A program made the position numbers and the translations under genes. A stretch of 64,000 nucleotides of DNA, from the NCBI GenBank assembly GCA_022494885.1, contig JAGVSM010002639.1, positions 62,001 through 126,000 on the forward strand, written 5' to 3'. Origin of the DNA: Micrasema longulum. Its lineage: Eukaryota > Arthropoda > Insecta > Trichoptera > Brachycentridae. The stretch's first letter is position 1, and every line of letters begins with the position of its first letter. Under the pieces are notes generated by a model. That model did no database searches, was not told the origin of the DNA, and saw only the letters and a list, made by a program, of their open reading frames with translations. Shown in pieces: positions 10,971 to 21,477 of this stretch.

Positions 10971-11709
10971 CACTGGGTTTAAAATATTCAAAATATACTA
11001 CACTTATGTGTATGAAGAAATAATCTGGAGTAATTGGCTAGTTCCTTGGCTCATCGCTGGCGCTGGGCGCGCTTTATTAATATTTATATATATCAACAAT
11101 ATTTTGAGTTTGTCCAAATTTTTGTAGACAAGGACTGGATTCAACTCCCTGGGGAGCTGTTTATATTAACATATTACAACAGAGATGAAGAACATTTAAG
11201 AAAAGGTAATATAGAAGTCTAGGCATCTACAGGGCTTATGACCTGTCAATGGCTGGTTTAAGTGGCCACTTTACACACTGCGTAACATTCACCATTCTGC
11301 CTACATGTGAACATCTATATTCCTTCAATTCTTTCACCTGTTCACCTTTCTTTCTACACAAACATCAACAGGTAAAAGAATTGAAGGAATATAGGTGTTC
11401 AAATGTAGGCAGAATGGTGAATGTTACACGTTGTTTAAAGTAGCCACTTAAACCAGCCATTGACAGGTCATAAGCCCTGTAGATGCCTAGACTTTTATAT
11501 TACCTTTTCTTAAATGTTCTTCATCTCTGTTGTAATATGTTAATTTATATATATATTTGGAGAAACATACAAATGGCGGCAGTGATTTCTAAGAAATAGT
11601 AATTATTTGTTTGTTTTTCTGTAAATAAAGTTAGCGTAAAACATTATTATGGATAGTCAAATATAATGGTAAGCTGCGCATAATCGCCTCTATACACGAT
11701 TCGCCCCTG
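10971..11709 (+). repeat. left arm of large inverted repeat G
   Basis: Excluding an insertion at 11094-11544, this sequence is repeated in reverse at 14864-15131. Shared blocks include GCGCTGGGCGCGCTTTATTA, TTTTTCTGTAAATAAAGTTA, AGTCAAATATAATGGTAAGC and CGCATAATCGC. The arms are about 270 bp and well conserved. The 15-bp motif GTGTAATCTGCAAGT lies just outside both arms in the same orientation (10933 and 15133), which could be a target duplication of the whole block. Confidence 0.75.
11094..11544. mobile_element. family F foldback with ~180-bp arms, inserted in arm G
   Basis: Begins CAACAATATTTTGAG and contains near-perfect inverted arms at about 11163-11342 and 11367-11546 around a 24-bp loop. 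TTATATATAT flanks it on both sides (11084-11093, 11545-11554) and could be a target duplication, although it is low complexity. Comparison with arm G at 14864-15131 shows the empty site. The frames inside are by-products of the palindrome. Confidence 0.75.
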
Positions 11710-11924
11710 GTAGATACATCGCTATGAAACAAGACGAAGCGTACGTCACAGAGGAATAACAACAATATAAATATTAAACAACTCACGAGAGTCAGAAGCA
11801 ATAAGATGCACCCGAGTACAGCCGAACGTAATCCGACACACGCCGACCGCAGGTTTCGGCTGAGTCGAAGTCTCAGTCAATCTTTAGCTGAAACCGAAGG
11901 TTTTGCTGGTCGCTACAATTTTTT

Positions 11925-12103
11925 TTGTAACATAAAGGTAAGGCGATCAGTCTTACGCTTCAGATACCAGTCTAGGGACTTTGTAATATTCTTATGTAAA
12001 AACACCATTTTAAATAATATTTCATATTAACTATGTCAGGAATCGAACCCGAGACCTCTTCCACGGTAGGCAAACGCGCTGACCATTATAACACAAGGCC
12101 GAC
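11925..12103 (-). mobile_element. SINE family A (truncated)
   Basis: Reverse copy of the SINE at 9279: B-box region GGAATCGAACCCGAGACC, A-box side CGCGCTGACCATTATAAC, and body GATCAGTCTTACGCTTCAG. The distal body is missing. Confidence 0.75.
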
Positions 12104-12178
12104 TGTAAATATAGAAAATAAAATTAATTAAATAGTGTGGCTGATAGAGATACGCTGATAGATAGATATTGATAACTC

Positions 12179-12375
12179 AAGACAAGATCTGGACTTTTTG
12201 GTTTAAGTTTACAGTGATTTAAACAAGCAATAAATAAATAATCCAGATCTTGTCTTGATGTCACTTATGTTTGTCAATGCTTCTTTTCTATTTTAAAAAT
12301 GTTTTTAACTATTCTTTTATTGTAATATTTAAACCCAATGGAGAATGTCCGTTAATAAATAAATATATAAATACC
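12179..12375 (+). mobile_element. LINE 3' UTR, same family as 751-1417
   Basis: Contains CAAGACAAGATCTGGA at 12179-12194 and its exact complement at 12242-12257, a stem also partly visible after the stop of the 751-1417 copy (GATCTGGACTTTTT ... GGATCTTGTCTTGA). It ends TCCGTTAATAAATAAATA. Only the UTR remains. Confidence 0.55.
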
Positions 12376-12449
12376 CCCAGGGCCCCGACAACAGTAGAAA
12401 AACAACAGAGTTATCTTAAATTGTCTATATAAAATCAATCTAAACTAAA

Positions 12450-12535
12450 ATGTGCACCTACTGTATTACTTCTGCCACAAATTCGCCTAAGAGATCGCAT
12501 TTCGAAAGCATTCAGCCCAGGGTAATTTGAACTTC
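12450..12535 (-). pseudogene. RTE-like RT fragment
   Basis: The minus strand reads GLNAFEMRSLRRICGRSNTV, matching LNAVEMRSLRRMCG in the copies at 43991-44768 and 60136-61022. It is a very short thumb-domain relic. Confidence 0.6.
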
Positions 12536-12539
12536 GGCT

Positions 12540-13141
12540 TATTCCGCCGAGTGGCGAAATAGCCACGATGGATACACATAATGATTGAAATTGCCCCGCG
12601 AAGTACACAACATTGCCGCCATTACTCAATCAAGCCGATACGTTTTATCTATACCCTAATATCGATAGCATCGCGAGGTGCGGTAAAAATATACTTTTGA
12701 AATATATCGTTAGCCGAAACTACGTAGTTAAGAGAGCCGTGTGGGAGGAAGCATTTGTATTTATTTTTACCGCGTATTAAATTGAACTTTCAATATTATA
12801 AGACGATGAAAATAAAAAGAGATATGGGCCCGCTATATTATTACGCGAAAATATAAACATTTCTCAATACAATTTGGTTTTAGTAGTTAATTTTTGTATA
12901 TCTATGCTCATGTTTACTCTTTTTCACAGTTTTGAGGCTGGATACCCCCCAGTGGCGAGCCGTGATTTATTTTATAGGTAACCTACAAAAAATGATAATT
13001 TTTTGGTATGTGCATAAGTGTCCTACAATAATACACAAAGAAATTGTCAATATCACCAATTATTCGCATGCAGCGACTCAATACAGTGATGATTTAGATT
13101 TATTTTATACCACGCCGCTGATCATCAAGTCCTTTGTTTTG
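12540..13141. other. unassigned stretch
   Basis: No gene seen. A short block at 12945-12990 (CAGTGGCGAGCCGTGATTTA, then TAACCTACAAAAAATG) also occurs near 35328-35380, so it is a dispersed repeat of unknown type. Confidence 0.4.
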
Positions 13142-13152
13142 AAAAATAATTA

Positions 13153-13555
13153 TTCTTCTTCTTCTTCTGCAGCCTTATTCTCTCCACTGCTGGATGGCGG
13201 CCTCTTCCAAACGTCTCCATTCCTTCCTATCACCCGCTTTCATCATCCACGTTTTACCGGCAATAGAGGCAATGTCGTCGACCCATCTTTTCTGTGGCCT
13301 TCCAACACTTCTTTTGTTTGCCCACGGTCTCCACTTTATTATTCTGGGTGTCCACCTGCCATCATTTTGCCTAGCCAAGTGTCCTGCCCACTGCCATTTC
13401 AATTTCGCTGCACGATCCATTATATCCACGACTCCGCTTCGGCGCCTTATTTCTTCATTTCTTATTTTGTCTCTTAGACATACACCGAGCATCTGTCTTT
13501 CCATGGATCGTTGCATGCATTTAACTTCTGGCTACTTTTTTGTGTTATAGACTAT
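13153..13555 (-). mobile_element. 5'-truncated RTE-type LINE with 11-bp target duplication
   Basis: The minus frame at 13175-13516 encodes the C-terminus of an endonuclease-RT: MERQMLGVCLRDKIRNEEIR, AAKLKWQWAGHLAR, RSVGRPQKRWVDDI and WRRLEEAAIQQW. This tail is very common in lepidopteran genomes. It ends in a GAA repeat (TTCTTCTTC on the plus strand from 13153). AAAAATAATTA occurs at 13142-13152 and 13556-13566, an exact 11-bp target duplication. A stop lies just upstream of the first Met, so only a fragment could be read. Confidence 0.8.
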
Positions 13556-13639
13556 AAAAATAATTAAAAATTCAAATAATGATTGGTTCATCACTTATGT
13601 TTTAACTCTTTACTCTTATGTGCATAATTATTTTTTAAA

Positions 13640-13976
13640 TTTATTATTGTTTAGTATTAATATTTATATAAACCATGAAGTAAACTTTTTAACTTTCATT
13701 TTAAAGCACTTTCTTTTTACTTTATTTTTCTTCTCTTCCTCTTTTTTAAAACTGCTATTTTCTTTCATTTAACTTTCTTTTATAAATGTTAATATTTATA
13801 TTTGTTACGGATGTAATATTTATTTTTGTATATGTAAATACTGTCTACCATTGTATACTTTTCTCGATGTTTTTGTTCTTTTTTTAAATATTATGCTATT
13901 TTTTGTTGTATTTTTTTTCACTGGTTTTATGGTAATTGTGTAAAAGGTTCATGGAACCGTTAATGAATAAATAAAT
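13640..13976 (+). mobile_element. LINE 3' UTR-like tail
   Basis: T-rich, non-coding, ending GGAACCGTTAATGAATAAATAAATA. This form of end (short palindromic GGTTCATGGAACC then AATAAATA) fits a LINE 3' terminus, but no coding part is attached. Confidence 0.4.
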
Positions 13977-13979
13977 ATT

Positions 13980-14863
13980 TCTGTACAAAACTGTTTGTTT
14001 ACCCAATAAAAAAAAATAAAAAAAACTGTTATGGTTTTTTTTCATTTTGAATCGCTCTGTGTTTTTACATTCTTTGGTTACGCAACAAATCAGGGAAATA
14101 TTTCTCATCAACAGAGCGAACAGTTATTATTTATTGCCTTATGCAATAAAACATCGCTGGAGAGTTTTTGCATAGTCATTCTCATGGTCATATTTGGGCC
14201 ATAACCGACCTGTAATTACGGGCCAATCTAGACAACAATAAAATTAATGAAGCCGTTGCTTTCAACACGAAAGCTGTCATTATCTGCAACGGGAAACATT
14301 CATTTCACTCGGCACGGAATGGTCAATAATAACGTCATAATTACGCTTCAAGATTAGTATAATTTGAGTAAATTCGCATAATTAGCGGCCAGAAGAAAAA
14401 CGCCAAAATGTCAATCGTGCATCCTTCTATCTGCTATCGATTAACAACACTTCTAAAGTCGTAGAAATTACAAGGAAAACTCCACGTTTGCAAACCGCCT
14501 ACAGTCGCGTGCGCAGAGTCTTTACCTAGGGTTAGGCAGTAGAAAAAAAGTACGTTTTATATAATATAGGTAATAAATCTTACCAAACAGTTTCCTATAC
14601 TCGTCACATTAGTTTGAATCATTATGTTTTGTATGTACACGCCCAGTCAGCCAGTTAAACTCTTCATAATATTGAACACTGAATTTACGTGTAACATAAT
14701 TTAAAAAAAAAAAAAAACTTATTTAGGAGTGCACCTAATATAATAAGTATTTTGTTCATTCGTCGTTTCTTAAAACGTTTCAACACACATTTCCGTCACA
14801 ATCACAAGTTTCACAGAACTCCATTAAAAAAAAATATTAACAAAATAAACGCGGACCATATTC
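13980..14863. other. unassigned stretch inside block G
   Basis: No gene seen. The ORF at 13896-14111 on the minus strand is lysine/phenylalanine rich through poly-A/T and is not convincing. Composition is more balanced at 14390-14540, with no repeat partner found. Confidence 0.4.
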
Positions 14864-15131
14864 TAGGGGCGAACCGTGTATAAAAGCGATTATGCGTAGC
14901 TTACCATTATATTTGACTAACCATAATAATGTTTTATTGTAACTTTATTTACAGAAAAACTAATTAATCATTACAAATCATTTCCACCGTTTGTATTTTT
15001 ATCCTAATATAAATATGAATTTTAATAAAGCGCGCCCAGCGCCTGCGGTGAGCCAAGAAACTAGCCGATTATTCCAGCTTATTTTTTCATACAAATAAGT
15101 ATACTATATTTTGAATGTCTTAACCCCAGTG
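14864..15131 (-). repeat. right arm of large inverted repeat G
   Basis: Reverse complement of 10971-11709 minus its insertion. It is followed immediately by GTGTAATCTGCAAGT at 15133-15147, the same motif, in the same orientation, that precedes the left arm. Confidence 0.75.
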
Positions 15132-15149
15132 CGTGTAATCTGCAAGTCG

Positions 15150-16080
15150 TGAATTACAACCTCAGCTTGCACTTGTATATAACATGGAAATTGGTCGTGT
15201 CTCCCACCAGTCTGACGATGTTGGTCACGATGAAATCCGGTCAATGGTAAAAAATAAAAATAAAAGCGGAATAAAGCTACGTATTTTTATTATTACAATT
15301 AAAATGCAGTTCCACCAAGAAATATCTGTAGAAAAACTTAATCTATTATGCATCAAGTAATTATCGTTTTTTCGTAAATTTTCTGAATTTTAGATTATCC
15401 GAATGGGGTCCGGTCCCAATTGATTCGGATAATTGGAGTTCTACTGTTATATAATTTAATGCATTTTAACTCACATAAACGACTGGTAGAGGTTCTAAAG
15501 AGATCAATTATCGCTATTCGCATCAAAATTTATCATTCTTGTTCAATAACGTCAGTAATCCGGTTGCCGGGGAATCAATCCTGGGATAAATCAATCCCGG
15601 CATAAATCCCTCCAGGGAGGAATCTCATCCCGGCCGGGATTCTCCATGGCTCGATGCAATACTTATTCATGACGCATGACGCGGCAGAACCGGCTGGACG
15701 GTCCAGGTGACGGAGGGGGCATGTCTGCCCGGAGCCCGACTAGCGGCTAACTTCGGGCCATGACATCAATCATTCAGAACGGATTACAACAAAGCCAAAT
15801 TATCGTGGTCTGACACTGCGGGTCGTGCACGGGAGACATCTATGCAAAAGTTATGATGACGTAGTGTAAGATAAAATTTTAAGGAGCTAAGCTCAAGAAC
15901 TTTACCGCTCACTTCAAGACTGTAAAGTAAAGTAAAATAGGGAAATATCACGTTTTTAAAAACTTTTTTGAAGTAATAAAGGGTCTATGAAATACTGACT
16001 GGTAAAAAATATAGCCCTAATCGTTTTCGGTAATCCTGGCGTGAAGGTCATAAAAAAGTCAATAAGATATTTTATTTTAT
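15150..16080. other. unassigned stretch with GC-rich core
   Basis: GC-rich between about 15540 and 15840, with small palindromic blocks such as CCCTCCAGGGAGG and CCCGGCCGGGA. No reading frame or repeat partner recognised. It could be a conserved non-coding segment. Confidence 0.4.
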
Positions 16081-16084
16081 AAAC

Positions 16085-16600
16085 ATAAATGGCAAATCTA
16101 ATTTTACAAACATTTATAATATTAACATATTTGGCTTAATATATATTTTTTTAAAGCATGCATTTCCTTATACCCAAGATTTATAAAAAAAAATTAAACC
16201 AAAAATTACACAAGATTTATATTTAAAAAAATTACCTAAAAAATATACAGTATATTCAGTAGAAAGTTTAAATAATAAAACATTCTAAAGTAAAACAACA
16301 AGAAAATCATAAGTACTGTTTCACACAGCTAGGCAAAGTGAATAAAAAACTGTGTATATATATATATATTATGAAATGCATGAATAAATAAATATAATTA
16401 CCATTCACCATCTTTGAAAAAGTTCAAAAGGTTTGTTCTATAGGAACAATATCCTACACTAAATATATCGGATACGTGGGAATAACTATTGCCGAGTTCA
16501 TGAAGTATATTTAATACGGCACTACAAGTATACACTGTCCGTGAATTGTTGCTACAAAACGGTGGCACCTGTCTAGTCATTCTTCCAGGCACCCTGAACT
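16085..16600 (-). mobile_element. LINE C-terminus relic with 3' UTR (LGNxYSxVxDIF family)
   Basis: Minus frame 16398-16592 contains TVYTCSAVLNILHELGNSYS then DIFSVGYCSYRTNLL and NFFKDGEW before a stop. It parallels the relic at 6468-6570. The sequence from 16085 to 16395 is AT-rich and contains TATTTATTTATTCATG on the plus strand complement, consistent with its 3' UTR and tail. Confidence 0.5.
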
Positions 16601-16615
16601 TTATATTGATATTGT

Positions 16616-17160
16616 TTTAAATTGAATATTACAACCAGAATTATCTTCTTTTAAAAAAAAAACTAATTCTATAAAAAAAGGTTTCAACTTAAGTATTTCA
16701 ATATGTTTTTTTTTAAGAATTACTGAAGGCATAGTTTTAAGTAGAAATAAAGTTAAATGTCACAAAAACATATGTGATTTAAAATGCTTGTATTTCTTTT
16801 TAGAAAACAAAAAATCAAAATTTGACCGCGGCCACTTACATGTTCAGTTTATTATCTTCAAATTATTACAACAAATTTTACTTCAATTCTTAGTCTTTAT
16901 TGAGATCCCAGATACCTAAGTTGAGTCTAAATTTGAAATGGCGTAATCTACCGGTCTAAAAGTAATTATATTTTAGTAACATAAAACTTTTAAGTTTAAT
17001 TTTCTAACAGAAATACCTTTAAAAAATATTGTTTTTATCTTATTTATGTTTTTTTATTTTTTTATTACTGCGCGATTTAAAAAAAAAAATCGTTTTAAAA
17101 TGGCAAAACCGTATGATTTCCTAATTTTGCGTTCGTTTTACCAGACTACAGCCTTAAGGT
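16616..17160. repeat. dispersed repeat H, copy 1
   Basis: About 545 bp shared with 58950-59970 in the same orientation, including ACCAGAATTATCTTCTTTT, GATTTAAAATGCTTGTATTT, CCCAGATACCTAAGTT and GATTTCCTAATTTTGCGTTC. Copy 2 carries an extra 483 bp. No terminal repeats or coding frame are clear, so the class is unknown. Confidence 0.65.
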
Positions 17161-17164
17161 ACAG

Positions 17165-17740
17165 ATATTATAACGTACATTTTTCATTACTTAAATACCT
17201 TTTCGATAGTGAAAAACGGAAATATTTTGACTGCTTTCGTACTCAGACCTAGTTCTACATTTAATGGGCCAAAAACAATACAAATAAACGCGTCTTTGCA
17301 TTTGTCACGTGATACGATATTTAGCCATAAAGTATCATTTCCACACAATCGTTAAGACATTCGAGTGAAATAATAACGATCGCGTTATAAACGAGTTAAC
17401 GACTTAACCGGCTACGTTTAAACGGGGAACCACGCTACAGTCCGACCGACGCTAATTGGCGAAGTAGTCAGGGCGCTAGTGTAACATTTATCCTTATGAA
17501 ATGTATTACAAATGATAGTGCTAAAACTAGCCGTTCGCTAATTCGGGCCGGAGAGACTGTAATTGAGCGAATATCTGTAGTTTAAAAGGAATTCGGATGA
17601 AATGCGGACGTCCTGACTGCGGTTCCCGAATCGATCGAATATCTGACTGGCCTGAATCCGAACCTTTAAATCTTATTTTGCCATCATCTTATTTTCATGT
17701 TTTATTTATTTTTTTATTTATTATTATTAATAAAACAAAT
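17165..17740. other. unassigned stretch
   Basis: No gene or repeat recognised. Positions 17380-17640 are richer in G+C with several CpG, and could hold a conserved non-coding segment. Confidence 0.4.
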
Positions 17741-17744
17741 AATA

Positions 17745-18062
17745 TAAAAAGTACATATTATGCCCCCAGGAGTTATCAAAGAAACTCATTTGGGACCGTA
17801 CACAAGAAAAAACATTTTTTTTTTGACAATATATAATATCATACATATTAATACATCCGAAATAGAAAGAAAACATTACTGTATAAGAAACAAAAAACAC
17901 CATCTATATAAATTACATTAACAATAATCACTATCAAAAAGATTCAAGGAATATTTTTTGATTGCGACACTTCTGGATTTTTTATTAATTTTTTTGTGTT
18001 TTAGCTCATCGGGCAGTTTGTTATAATCGGAATGGCCAATATTTTCCAAGGACCTACTGCCA
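17745..18062 (-). mobile_element. LINE C-terminus and 3' UTR (ENIGH family)
   Basis: The minus strand reads ENIGHSDYNKLPDELKHK then KKYSLNLFDSDYC and a stop, close to ENIGHCQFNKLPDKLN and KKYYLNLFDSDSY at 28912-29127. The 3' UTR includes TACGGTCCCAAATGAG and AACTCCTGGGGGCATAATAT, also present at 30175-30250 beyond an insertion in that copy. It is 5'-truncated, and the rest of ORF2 is absent. Confidence 0.65.
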
Positions 18063-18064
18063 AA

Positions 18065-18868
18065 TATATATATATATATTTATAAGTGAGTTGCGCACGA
18101 ATTGATAAGTGGATCAGGCCAAATAAGTCAGTTTCATATGATTTTATTATGTTTAGTATGTATTTAAGGCATATTTCAAAATCTCAAGTGTTTAATTCGG
18201 CACGAGACACCCCATTATCTTCGATGTAAAAAAATTCATCCACAATTTTTAAAAATATAAATAAATAAAAAAATAAAAGAAGTCGAACATAAAGGATACC
18301 GTAGTAAAGTTATCTAGCTAAAGTATTCTTAAGAAACTATGGGGATTAGATGTTATCGCCTCGGGAGGGAGTATAAAAGAATTCAAGCGGTCGGTAATTG
18401 TTCAGATTTGGGGCGTCTGTCCGGAGTCAGGGCGAAGGGTGACCCACCCTACAAAAATACGTAAAAATCATTGAATGTCCCCGAACGTGGGTTTTAGATA
18501 TGTTTAAAACTCCCAAAAACTCTCTTGAAAAGGCGCTGAAACGTCGTGTTACATTAACCAAAAGATGAGATACTTAGAAATACAGGTATTTAAAAACAAA
18601 AATTTAAGACATATATTGTATGTATTTATTTGACAAGGAGGTAGTTCAGTGTCTTTTTTATTTGTTAATAGAATTTTAAACAAAGACAAAAAAAATATAT
18701 TATTTTTATGTATCATATTATCAGCGCTGTGACTTTTTTAAGCTTTGTGTTTCTGAAATAACTACGAGTGTTACGTCAGAGGTTGTTTTATGACAGTTCT
18801 TCCGATTGGTTCGTTTACAGTGACCAAACCGGATATCCTTCAAAGCTCTCATATCATTGGATGGTTCA
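18065..18868. other. unassigned stretch
   Basis: No gene seen. It includes a (TA)n run near 18065 and a mixed segment at 18340-18560 without recognisable motifs. Confidence 0.4.
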
Positions 18869-18869
18869 T

Positions 18870-19337
18870 ATTTATTTATTTATGCTTTATTAAGTTAGTT
18901 CATAACATCTTAAGAACTAATATAAACTTTTAATAATATTACATTTTTTTAATCAAAATTTCTCAATAACATATTTTTTCAAATTAATTTGAAGTATTTC
19001 ATTTTTTTCTTTTTCCTTTATTTCTTCAGGTAACACATTGTACAGCTTCAATCCCTTGTACAATGAGTTTTGAGATTCTGTTTTTTTCCTCATTGGTATC
19101 TTATCTTTTTTTTACCCCTTGTTTCATATATGGCATTGTTGGATAAATTTTATTATTGTTTTTATTTTATTCATCCCCTTAATTATTTTATGTATAAAAA
19201 TTGCCAGATAATATTAAATTTGTTGGTTTACTGTGCGCAAGCCAATTTCTTTGTGCATTTTTTCTACATTAGAATATATATATATATATATTTTGAGTAT
19301 AATCCTCATTGCCTTATTTTGAAGAATTTGTATATAA
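18870..19337 (-). mobile_element. 5'-truncated LINE, RT thumb/C-terminus (SQNSLY family)
   Basis: The minus strand reads LQNKAMRIILK, then SNVEKMHKEIGLRTVNQQI, FIHKIIKGMNKI, IPMRKKTESQNSLYKGLKLY and NVLPEEIKEKEK, ending at a stop at 18953-18955. A (TA)n expansion interrupts the frame near 19285 and there are further shifts. Same family as the plus-strand copies at 29234-30165 and 31693-32320. Confidence 0.7.
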
Positions 19338-19339
19338 AT

Positions 19340-20088
19340 ATGAACCAGTGACGTCATTCAAAGAAGTGCGTTTTTATCAAAATATTTTTTTTTCGTACAA
19401 TTTAAAGAAATTTCACCGTACAATTTAACAAAGTACATCTTCATGGTAAACTGATGGCTCCTGCAAAGGTAGCCGAGACGTCGGAACAAATCCAACACAC
19501 ACGGTATCACCCAAAAAAGAAACAAATTGATAACAGTGACCGTGAAAACTTTTGGACCTATTTAAACTTGTATACTTTAAAACCGGTCGGCAGAAAAAAA
19601 AAATTGTAAAAAACAAATGAGTTTTCAATGTTTTTTTTTACAGAAGTGTTCTTTAAATTAAATAAAATGATGGTGTGGGTAAGAGATACGATGATGATGA
19701 ATAATGAACTGGACGTTCGCTTTGTTATTCGTGACCCAAGTCCTCTCCACTTTCATATTCTCACATATCTTTGTTCTAACTAACGATCAACCCCTCCTCT
19801 ACCTTTCCACCCCATCCTTCTCCCTTCTGCCACGTTCCTTGCCCGTTGCCCGTTCGCTCATTATTCACAATGTGGGGGTCTACCAATTAACCTAATTTTC
19901 AAGGGATCGCATAGAGCCGTCTCCACACTACCTGCTGTCCACTTTTCGATTCTGGACATAAAGAATGCAACGTCAACTCCTAATATACTATTACATGAAG
20001 AAAAAACGACATATTTTGAAATATAGGTTAAAAAAAAACGCTTACTAATAATGTTAGTCCATAATTTGAATATGTATAACCATTATAT
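19340..20088. other. unassigned stretch
   Basis: Possible LINE 3' UTR at 19425-19625 (AGCCGAGACGTCGGAACAAA). A C/T-rich part at 19780-19870 forms an open frame with no motifs. No assignment is supported. Confidence 0.35.
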
Positions 20089-20352
20089 AATTCTGTACCT
20101 CAGAGGCAGACGGATGCAAATCCAAACGTCAAATGTTCAACAAGAGCCAAAAGAATCTACTTTCTCTAAGTGTTTTCTTATAATTTATAGCATTAATTTG
20201 AATTTTAAGTATTTTTAACACATTGGTTCTTTCATTGTGAGACTAACATTTCTTCAAAAATAATGGACATGATCATAAACTGCGTACAAAAATCAAAAAG
20301 TCATTTCATCGAATTCTGGATTTGCATCCGTCTGCCTCTGAGGTACAGAATT
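20089..20352. mobile_element. 264-bp MITE with 36-bp perfect terminal inverted repeats
   Basis: Positions 20089-20124 and 20317-20352 are exact inverted repeats beginning AATTCTGTACCTCAGAGGC. The inside is AT-rich and does not fold back. TATA-like sequence flanks both ends. No coding capacity and no second copy found in the window. Confidence 0.75.
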
Positions 20353-20409
20353 TATGCATATTATAGCAAAATACGATTTCATTATTTGAAAAAAAAAAAG
20401 AGAGAGATT

Positions 20410-21258
20410 TGTAGGGTTAGGTGTTCGAGAGTTGACGGGTTGGAGCTCCTACACCAGTTAAGATAGGGTTTTCTAGGACAACGGTGCCCGTATTTTAACG
20501 GCCGTAGTGAACGGTGATGCGGTGGATAGCCGTCGTAACGGTGACTAGAGAGTGAAAACGGTGTTAAGCTAGGGTTTCCTAGGAGAGCGGCGCCCGTATC
20601 TTAACGGCCGTAGTGAAAGAATATGAGGTGGACAGCCGTCGTAACGGTGACTAGAGAGTGGTTTCCTAGGAAAACGATGTTGATAACACCGTTAAAAAAA
20701 AAACTACTCTCTAGTCACCACTACGACGGCTGTCCACCGCATCACCGTTCACTACGGCCGTTAAGATACGAGCACCGCTGTCCTAGGAAACCCTAGCTTT
20801 ATCAACACCATTAAACACCATTTCCCTAGGAAAACACTCTCTAGTCGACGTTACGACGGTTGTCCACTGCTTCACCGTTCACTACGGCCGTTAAGATACG
20901 GGCACCGCTATCCTAGGAAACCCTAGCTTAAGAGATAAACAGAAGACGTAGGTTGCTGTTTGAATGCGCATTTATTACATGGCAAATAAATAGTAAATTG
21001 TGTCGCGCGAGTGTGACGTTGATGAGGAGTTGAAGAGGCTGCAGTTGAACTACATGCTGGAACTGTGTGACTGCGTTGAACTGAACTGACAGAACTGAAC
21101 TGCTGGGCGTTATCACGCCTTGTGGTTTTTTTATAGGCCACGTTCCTTTCATAATTTGTCATTGTGCATAATTTGTTGTATTGGATTCGATGGAAAATGA
21201 TAACTTGCTTCATCGGTCGTCACTCTATTTCAGGTGAAATATGTCAACACGTGTGAGT
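20410..21258 (+). mobile_element. dispersed element E, copy 1, split by a palindrome
   Basis: Begins TGTAGGGTTAGG, has GGAGCTCCTAC early, then after the insertion at 20462-20927 has GGTTGCTGTTTG, GCGCATTTATTACA, GAACTACATGCTGG and TTGGATTCGATGGAAAATGA, ending near AACACGTGTG. Copy 2 is at 56761-57485 and a reverse fragment at 25743-25925. It could be an LTR or a non-autonomous element; no terminal structure decides this. Confidence 0.65.
20462..20927. mobile_element. compound palindrome P with TTAA flanks
   Basis: Four related units of about 100 bp, two forward (20462-20680) and two reverse (20695-20927), form a giant imperfect palindrome. Each carries TTAACGGCCGTAGTGAA, GACAGCCGTCGTAACG-like and GACTAGAGAGT blocks. 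TTAA at 20458-20461 and 20928-20931 flanks the block, as for piggyBac-type targets. A single-unit version is at 57141-57385. Confidence 0.75.
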
Positions 21259-21384
21259 GTCATCGATCATGGACTATAAATCCCACAGATATATCAAGTT
21301 TTTAATTGCATGTAGTCTACATTATGTAGACATCTTTGTAGAGAAGGTACCCACAAAAACAGTAGTAGTATCTTTTAATATTTC

Positions 21385-21470
21385 TTGAGGTTTTTAGAAC
21401 TGAAATATTTCGCTGTTCCTGGACGGCACCTGATGCGTATGACTGATCACCTTACCATTAATTAACAGAA
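21385..21470 (+). mobile_element. SINE family A body fragment
   Basis: Contains GAAATATTTCGCTGTTCC then GACTGATCACCTTACC, matching the body of the SINE at 9279. The tRNA head is missing. Confidence 0.55.
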
Positions 21471-21477
21471 GATCAAA

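Noticed and set aside
11249..11443. Open frames beginning MAGLSGHFTH at 11249, 26538 and (shorter) 49440 look like a conserved small protein.
   Set aside because: They fall in the family F core, where DNA similarity alone explains the shared peptide. Downstream sequence diverges freely, and one lies in a palindrome arm.
12932..13477. 181-codon plus-strand frame
   Set aside because: It runs antisense through the RTE-type LINE at 13153-13555, whose C-terminal motifs are on the minus strand.
20410..21258. Element E as a solo LTR
   Set aside because: It begins TG and contains AATAAA-like signals, but no CA end or target duplication could be fixed.
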